Positions 59,186 through 64,000 of a stretch of 64,000 bases of DNA are shown piece by piece. Position numbers and translations under genes: made by a program. How positions within the stretch are numbered: the first letter of the stretch is position 1; every line of letters starts with the position of its first letter. A model generated the notes under the pieces. The model ran no database searches. It saw only the letters and a list, made by a program, of their open reading frames with translations, and had not been told where the DNA came from. Where the stretch lies: positions 276,501-340,500 of the forward strand of contig JAFEUB010000786.1 of NCBI GenBank assembly GCA_024529925.1. The letters are read 5' to 3'. This DNA comes from Ophthalmolycus amberensis. Taxonomy: Eukaryota; Chordata; Actinopteri; Perciformes; Zoarcidae.

Positions 59186-59439
59186 TTACGCGTCGTCGTA
59201 TTTCTGCAGGGCCTCCTCTAGCTTGCCGGTGATTTTCTGGAAGAAGGCGATCTGCTGCTGCAAGTAGTGCTGCATCTGTGCCTTGAAGTCGCGCACGCGG
59301 ATCTGGTGGAAGTGCTGGATCTCGGCCAGCGTGGCGCAGGAGATGATGTTGCAGCGCTCGTCGATGCCGTCCGCCTGCGCCCGGTCCATCTTTCCCTCCT
59401 CCACGTGCTTCTGGCTCTCTTTCACCTTCGTCAGGGCTC
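59186..59439 (-). CDS. snx33: Sorting nexin (SNX9/18/33 group), last coding exon
   Basis: The acceptor is 'aaacag' (59445-59440). The exon is entered with two bases of a split codon and reads 83 residues, starting ALTKVKESQKHVEE and ending KLEEALQKYDDA before a TAA. It contains the end of the C-terminal BAR domain: the LAEIQHFHQIRVRDFK helix and the MQHYLQQQIAFFQKITGKLE segment. Proteins of this group bind phosphoinositides through PX, bend membrane through BAR and recruit dynamin and WASP through SH3 during endocytosis and macropinocytosis. The SH3, PX and first BAR helices are not in the window; in SNX18 and SNX33 most of the protein is made by one large upstream exon. The choice of snx33 rests on its tail-to-tail position next to cspg4, as in human; snx18 or snx9 relatives are possible by sequence alone. 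Confidence 0.82.
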
Positions 59440-59448
59440 CTGTTTTTT

Positions 59449-59450
<2 letters not shown>

Positions 59451-59481
<31 letters not shown>
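59451..59481. repeat. 31-base G run next to a splice acceptor
   Basis: An uninterrupted poly(G) of 31 on the + strand, which is poly(C) in the sorting nexin pre-mRNA, separated from the acceptor AG by eight A and one C. It would serve as the polypyrimidine tract. Its length may be unreliable. Confidence 0.9.
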
Positions 59482-59482
<1 letters not shown>

Positions 59483-60301
59483 AGAGGCAAAAACTATACT
59501 CAGGATTTATTTTGTTGTCGTAAGTGCTTCATGAGAGTGCATGTTCCGTTAACGGAAAACACCCACGCCATTTATTTATCAATGTTCAATCACATAGATA
59601 CTATTCTATCTATAAAAGTCAGCCCACAAGTAGGCTACATTTAAAAAGAAACATTTAACTCGTCAAACAGACCGTCTGACTTTTTTTAACAGGAAAGCAA
59701 ATGAATCATCTCAAGATAATTTGCTATTAAGATGCAAGAGCACAGCCTGACAGTGAATGTTTAACTTCAGGGAGGCGGCTGAAAATAGTTTGATGAACAG
59801 TTTGTTCCAAACTCCCTGAGAACCGGAGCCACGTCTGCATCTGTAGTTAGGGAATGTGAGAGGGCCCAACTCTTAAAAATATCTATTGCATTATGTCACT
59901 TCATAGGCCTTTTCTAAATAACCATTTATGGGAATTGTGCTGGCAGTTTGATGCATCTACAGATGATTGTTGGCAATTTCAAGGCCGTAATATGAATATG
60001 GCTAACTGCCAACTAAATGTGAGCAGGTCTAATTCTTAAGACTTAGCTCTTCTCCAATACTGATGTCACAGTAAAGCAATCCACAGATTGCTTGGAATAA
60101 AATAAGAGCCTGATCTTACATGTTTTATACTGCTATACAAGAACAATGTTGTTTCTTTATTTCCATGTCTTCTACATGACTCTTTGCCTGGAACATGCAG
60201 CTTTTGCCTCAGTCGTTTACCACGATACCGTGGACGTAGCCACCAAAAGAAGTCAGATGGAAACATTAAAAAGTCAGTCAGAGACGATGTTTCTATGAAG
60301 C
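59482..60301 (-). other. Probable intron of the sorting nexin gene
   Basis: No upstream exon could be found between here and the window end; all sequence beyond the acceptor is taken as intron of the minus-strand gene. No element was recognised in this part. Confidence 0.5.
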
Positions 60302-60442
60302 TTAAAGGGACAGTTCACCCCAAAATGAAAACTACATATTTTTTCCCCTTACCTGTAGCGCTATTTATCAATCTAGATTGTTTTGGTGTGAGTTGCCTAG
60401 TTTTGGAGATATCGGCCTTCTCTGCAATATAATGGACTAGAT

Positions 60443-61944
60443 CAGGGGTTCTTAACCTTTTTGACCTCGGTACAAGTACAAAGTGTCCCGGGGCCCATTC
60501 AAATATTAACACTATTAGTTTAACTTATTGATCTCACTCTTGGTTTCATTTGTATTCAATAACTATATTAAATCCACTTACAGTTTAACAAGCAAAACCC
60601 TTGTCAAATAAATGAGATGATACAATGTGATGATCAAAAAGACATTTATTTATCATGTGTATGTAAACCTGCATACACAACAAGAAGCCCAACAGGCTTT
60701 CCCACGAGCGTTGGATGTTTTGTCACTAAGTGTCGCTTTATTTTTGAAGGCTTCAATAAAACCAAAAAAATGTGTCTGGAGCTGCAAAAGCTATTTGATA
60801 TCACAGCTTATAAAGTGTTATATATAGTTATATTATATATACAAAAACTATAGTTTGTTGTATTTATGAAAATATAGAACAAGAATAAAGACAATTCTTG
60901 ACATTTTATTGCAATTTTACCTGATATAACAATATCAAACTCTTATGAAGAGGAGTTTTCTGCAGCAGCTGAGAAATCGCTCTTTTTCGCTCATCTCCAG
61001 CATGACACTTTTCAGCACATGCTGTGTGCTTGTTGTGTAAGCATACAGGTAAGCCAGCATCGTTGGCAGTGAAAGCAAATGAAGACGTCCACGCAGAGTT
61101 AAACTCTCTATTTTCCTCCGTGACTTTTCTTTTTTTGGATTTATCCATTGATAGTTTACAGAGGGCGGGTCTGAAAATCATGATTAGTCACCTGCAGGGA
61201 AAAGCGCTTGACAGGTGTAGAGGATTTAACTGCTTGTGGGAACAATTAACATATACGATTCTGTTCATTCATGCTTATAAATTATATTCTCTCTGAACAC
61301 GTTTCTCTTTTTGGAGAACGTCATGCGAGATAACTTCTTCGATCGGCGCAATTTCCCTGCTCTTCTTTCTATTTCCTCGTCTCTCCGTGTGTCACGGTGT
61401 GTGTAAACCTTGCTCGAGTCAGGAAACTTGTCAGAATACTCATATTGAGCTGCATTACCTGATGTGATTTACAAAGCATTGGTCGGTGTGTTTCCTGCAT
61501 CGCCGAACAAGTGCCGTAACGGCTGGATAAGAGGCGCCGGTTAAAGTATAAACTCAGTACCTAATATGTATAATTCCGAATTATCAATTGGATTTAGGGC
61601 CTGGGTCCGGATCCGGTCCGCCTGTTGGGGACCCCTGATGTAGACTCAGGGAGCCGCAACAGACGGGCTGAAGAGCCGCAGGTTGCCGACCCCTGGGCTA
61701 GCGGCTAGCTGAGTGTCTTCTTCTGCATATTGTAGCTTGTTCAACAACTGACTGACGCATTACCGCCACCAGGTGGTGGGAAGCTATATTGTAACTGAGC
61801 GGCTCATGGATAACAGTGATATCTCTGGTGTCTTCAATTGATAACCTATGCGGTCCCGCGGCCCACAGGTGCAAAACTGAAAGTTTTTTGCGGCCCTCTA
61901 GGTGGCCCACGATTGGGCCGCGGCCCCTTGGTTAAGAATCACTG
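60443..61944. mobile_element. hAT element of 1.5 kb with transposase remnant
   Basis: The ends CAGGGGTTCTTAACC and GGTTAAGAATCACTG are inverted (13 of 15 bases) and flanked by a perfect 8-base target duplication GACTAGAT (60435-60442 and 61945-61952). The interior holds a minus-strand transposase N-terminus (60906-61181) and, near 61590-61700, further text of the hAT-end style ('ggggacccctgatg', 'gccgacccctgggct') that may be a second, nested element. Confidence 0.88.
60906..61181 (-). pseudogene. hAT transposase N-terminal fragment (BED-like region)
   Basis: The frame starting near MDKSKKRKVTEENREFNSAW resembles the N-terminus of hAT transposases and their domesticated relatives: a basic KKRK, then a Trp-containing strand, then a BED-type zinc finger (PVCLHNKHTACAEK). 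Only one CxxC-like Cys of the finger is clearly kept, so the finger is damaged. The catalytic RNase-H-like region and the dimerisation domain are missing. It once bound the element's ends; it cannot work now. Confidence 0.55.
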
Positions 61945-62090
61945 GACTAGATGACACTCAGCTTGCGGTGCTCAAAGCGCCAAAAAATACATTAGAAAAA
62001 CTCAACCGCAATGTCTTTTTTCAAATATATTGACCCAGTTTCTAAAGATAATTCACCTTGTGAGCAGTTATATTTTGGAACTATGGTTTT

Positions 62091-63300
62091 CGAGAAAGTA
62101 CGTGTAAAATATGCCTCTTTAAGTTAGCTTAGCTTTAGCTAGCTACATTAGCTAAGGCTGACAAAACCTACAGGTGACACTTGTTATTTGTAGAAATTAA
62201 GGCTTTTGTCTTTTTGTGTCAAACTCAAATGATTAAATCTGAAAACGGCTAACAAAAATTTACACTCTTTAAATTTCCACTACTTGATATTTCCCATCAC
62301 AGTCATTTGGTGGTTACTGATTTGGTTACTAATTTTAAATGTACCGTGGCGAGGTTTTATTGAGAAAGTATAACTTGCAAGACAAGTAATTCCAGCACAT
62401 CACTACTCTACCAAGAAGAAGAGCTACTTGCTGTCGTCACTGTGGTCACATTGTGGCATGAGAGGATGAAGTCATGATGGTTTACAAACCTTTTTCACAA
62501 GCTTTTTGGCCATAATGGTGCCAAAACTAAACATTAGTCTACCAATTTGCAGACAGAAGCTTCGACGGGAGCAGAAGGCAGGGTTTAAAACACCAGGAGC
62601 AGATGACGGATGGCTCAAACTGCTGAAATTTTCTGACCCGACTCAGGGAAGAAATGTCACGAGTAATGAGTTTTGAGCTGAAAGGAAAGAGAAACGAACC
62701 GGTTGTGACCTTCTGTCTGATCTAACTACTTAGCAATATTTACATGTCACAGCTGGAGTCAAAGAAAGAAACGATCCTCAGGGCTGTGACATCAATGCCG
62801 ACGTATGTGTGCTTATACAGTTCCCAACCCAGCCTGCTTCTAAGCAGAAGCAGGTGGTAAAGCCAGAAGTCGCATTAGTAAAGTTGTGATTTTCGACATT
62901 TGAGAGCTACAGCCCTGAGATGTTCTTTTTGCATGAAACTTGTTCTGTCCTTGTCGCCTTTATCAATGTGGCAGAAACATTGGTTTACCCGACACTTTTC
63001 ACACACAGGAACTAACTCCGATTTACCGTATGCAGGTGTGATGTTACAGATTGGTAACACTGACATTGTTGTAATTGTTAAAAACGCCACTGAAAACATT
63101 TGGCACTGAATAAATGTCGTCTCCGAGCGTTTAGGGCTTCAGGGCAGCGGGTGAAGGTGCGATTTGTGCCCTTAAGGCATACAGCAGAACTTCCTGTATT
63201 GACCTATCATGGGATTTTCTCGTCATTATGTGAGGAGCTAACCCTGCACTCTTTTGGCTTCTGTCGACCCTTAAGAGTTCACAACGGCTTTCTTTCTCTC

Positions 63301-63335
<35 letters not shown>

Positions 63336-63800
63336 GGAGTAAGGCTTTACTGTATATTACAGCACAAAGAGTAAAAACAATTGCCCCATCCCCCACAAAG
63401 TCTGCCCAGTTTGCCTTCTGGCTATAGCTCCCTCAGCTGCAGAGAGAGAGCGAGAGACAAACACAGCTGTTCAAAGACTTACATGCCAATCCCAAAGGTG
63501 TTTACCTTACAGGTCTCTGGCTTCCTGCCTTTTAAAAGCCCGCTAATGGACTAAGGAGGAATGGTTGTTACCATGGAGACTTTATGAAAAAGTCAAGAGT
63601 TCAGTCAGAGAACACGGTGTCAGCAAACCGTTACAGACAGCCACATCATTTTCACAGCTGCAGCGAGTCATCTTTGTGGGCCTGCTGTGAAGACAGAACC
63701 GCCAATAAGACACTGAGTCTGTGGAGCAGGGCTGCAAATGGGCCTACACATGACTTTTTCATTATCAAACAATTTCCTGAATAATCTCTTAATTAAAGAG
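62091..63800. other. No exon recognised, probable sorting nexin intron
   Basis: Contains a (GT)n microsatellite at about 63303-63333. No coding exon of the sorting nexin or another gene could be supported. Confidence 0.45.
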
Positions 63801-63860
63801 TAACCACACATTACATTACAGTCATTTAGCAGACGCTTTTATCCAAAGCGACTTATGCTG
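63801..63860. repeat. Short interspersed repeat motif
   Basis: The phrase 'cagtcatttagcagacgctt' followed by 'ttatccaaagcgactta' is one I know as very frequent in fish genomes. Only about 55 bases are present here; the parent family is not determined. Confidence 0.45.
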
Positions 63861-64000
63861 CGTTTTTTTTTTTGCGGTGCGAGTAGATTACATACAAAGT
63901 CTATGCACAGACGCGATGAGAGTGGCGCGGCGCGAATTTGCGATGGCGCGGGATATCTGTGACTTCCACAACACGTACTAAGCAGAAATAGGTTATTTTT

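Larger units (their letters stand above)
60302..62090. mobile_element. Foldback (long-TIR) element, copy 3, split by a hAT insertion
   Basis: It starts TTAAAGGGACAGTTCACCCC and matches copy 2 through 'tttggtgtgagttgcctagt' up to 60442. It resumes at 61945 with 'gacactcagcttgcggtgct' and 'ctcaaagcgccaaaaaa'. The right arm is degenerate or lost after about 62090. The insertion between is the hAT element below. Confidence 0.75.

Overview
This window is nuclear DNA from a ray-finned (teleost) fish. The genes are split by GT-AG introns, simple repeats and transposon remnants are dense, and the coding sequences read as vertebrate proteins. There is no bacterial, phage or organellar signature, no CRISPR array and no rRNA or tRNA gene. 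No exact species can be given.

Three genes are supported. (1) At 7.2-9.9 kb on + there is a complete seven-coding-exon alpha/beta-hydrolase of 362 residues. It resembles the isoprenylcysteine methylesterase (ICME-like) family, with a likely non-coding first exon near 5.9 kb. (2) At 13.5-39.8 kb on + there is the whole coding region of chondroitin sulfate proteoglycan 4 (cspg4/NG2): 10 coding exons, about 2,407 residues, from signal peptide to the C-terminal QYWV PDZ-binding end, with a poly(A) signal at 41,495. All splice phases agree except for one surplus base in exon 2, which breaks the frame inside the first laminin-G domain. (3) At 59.2-59.4 kb on - there is the last coding exon of a PX-BAR sorting nexin of the SNX9/18/33 group. 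The rest of that gene lies beyond the end of the window. The tail-to-tail order with cspg4 matches the CSPG4-SNX33 neighbourhood known in human, so snx33 is the favoured identity.

Layout: 0-1.2 kb, diverged long-period repeat; 1.9-2.4 kb, minisatellite; 2.9-3.9 kb, a hAT-type element with a solo LTR nested inside it, sitting in a duplicated Glu-rich segment; 5.9-9.9 kb, hydrolase gene; 10-13.3 kb, intergenic with one interspersed repeat; 13.5-41.5 kb, cspg4, whose introns hold a 13-mer/12-mer array, a 56-bp tandem array split by a non-LTR element, a GA-rich array and two foldback elements; 41.5-58 kb, a gene-poor interval with Tc1-like, L2-like and hAT-like elements; 58-59.4 kb, sorting nexin 3' end; 60.3-62 kb, a third foldback copy split by a 1.5-kb hAT element that carries a transposase remnant.

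The three genes do not form a pathway. cspg4 encodes a cell-surface proteoglycan, the sorting nexin is a membrane-remodelling protein of endocytosis, and the hydrolase is a probable membrane-anchored esterase. The most useful observations are the single-base frame break in cspg4, several transposon insertions with readable target-site duplications that show order of insertion, and a TTAA-flanked foldback family present three times. I did not find a new gene system.
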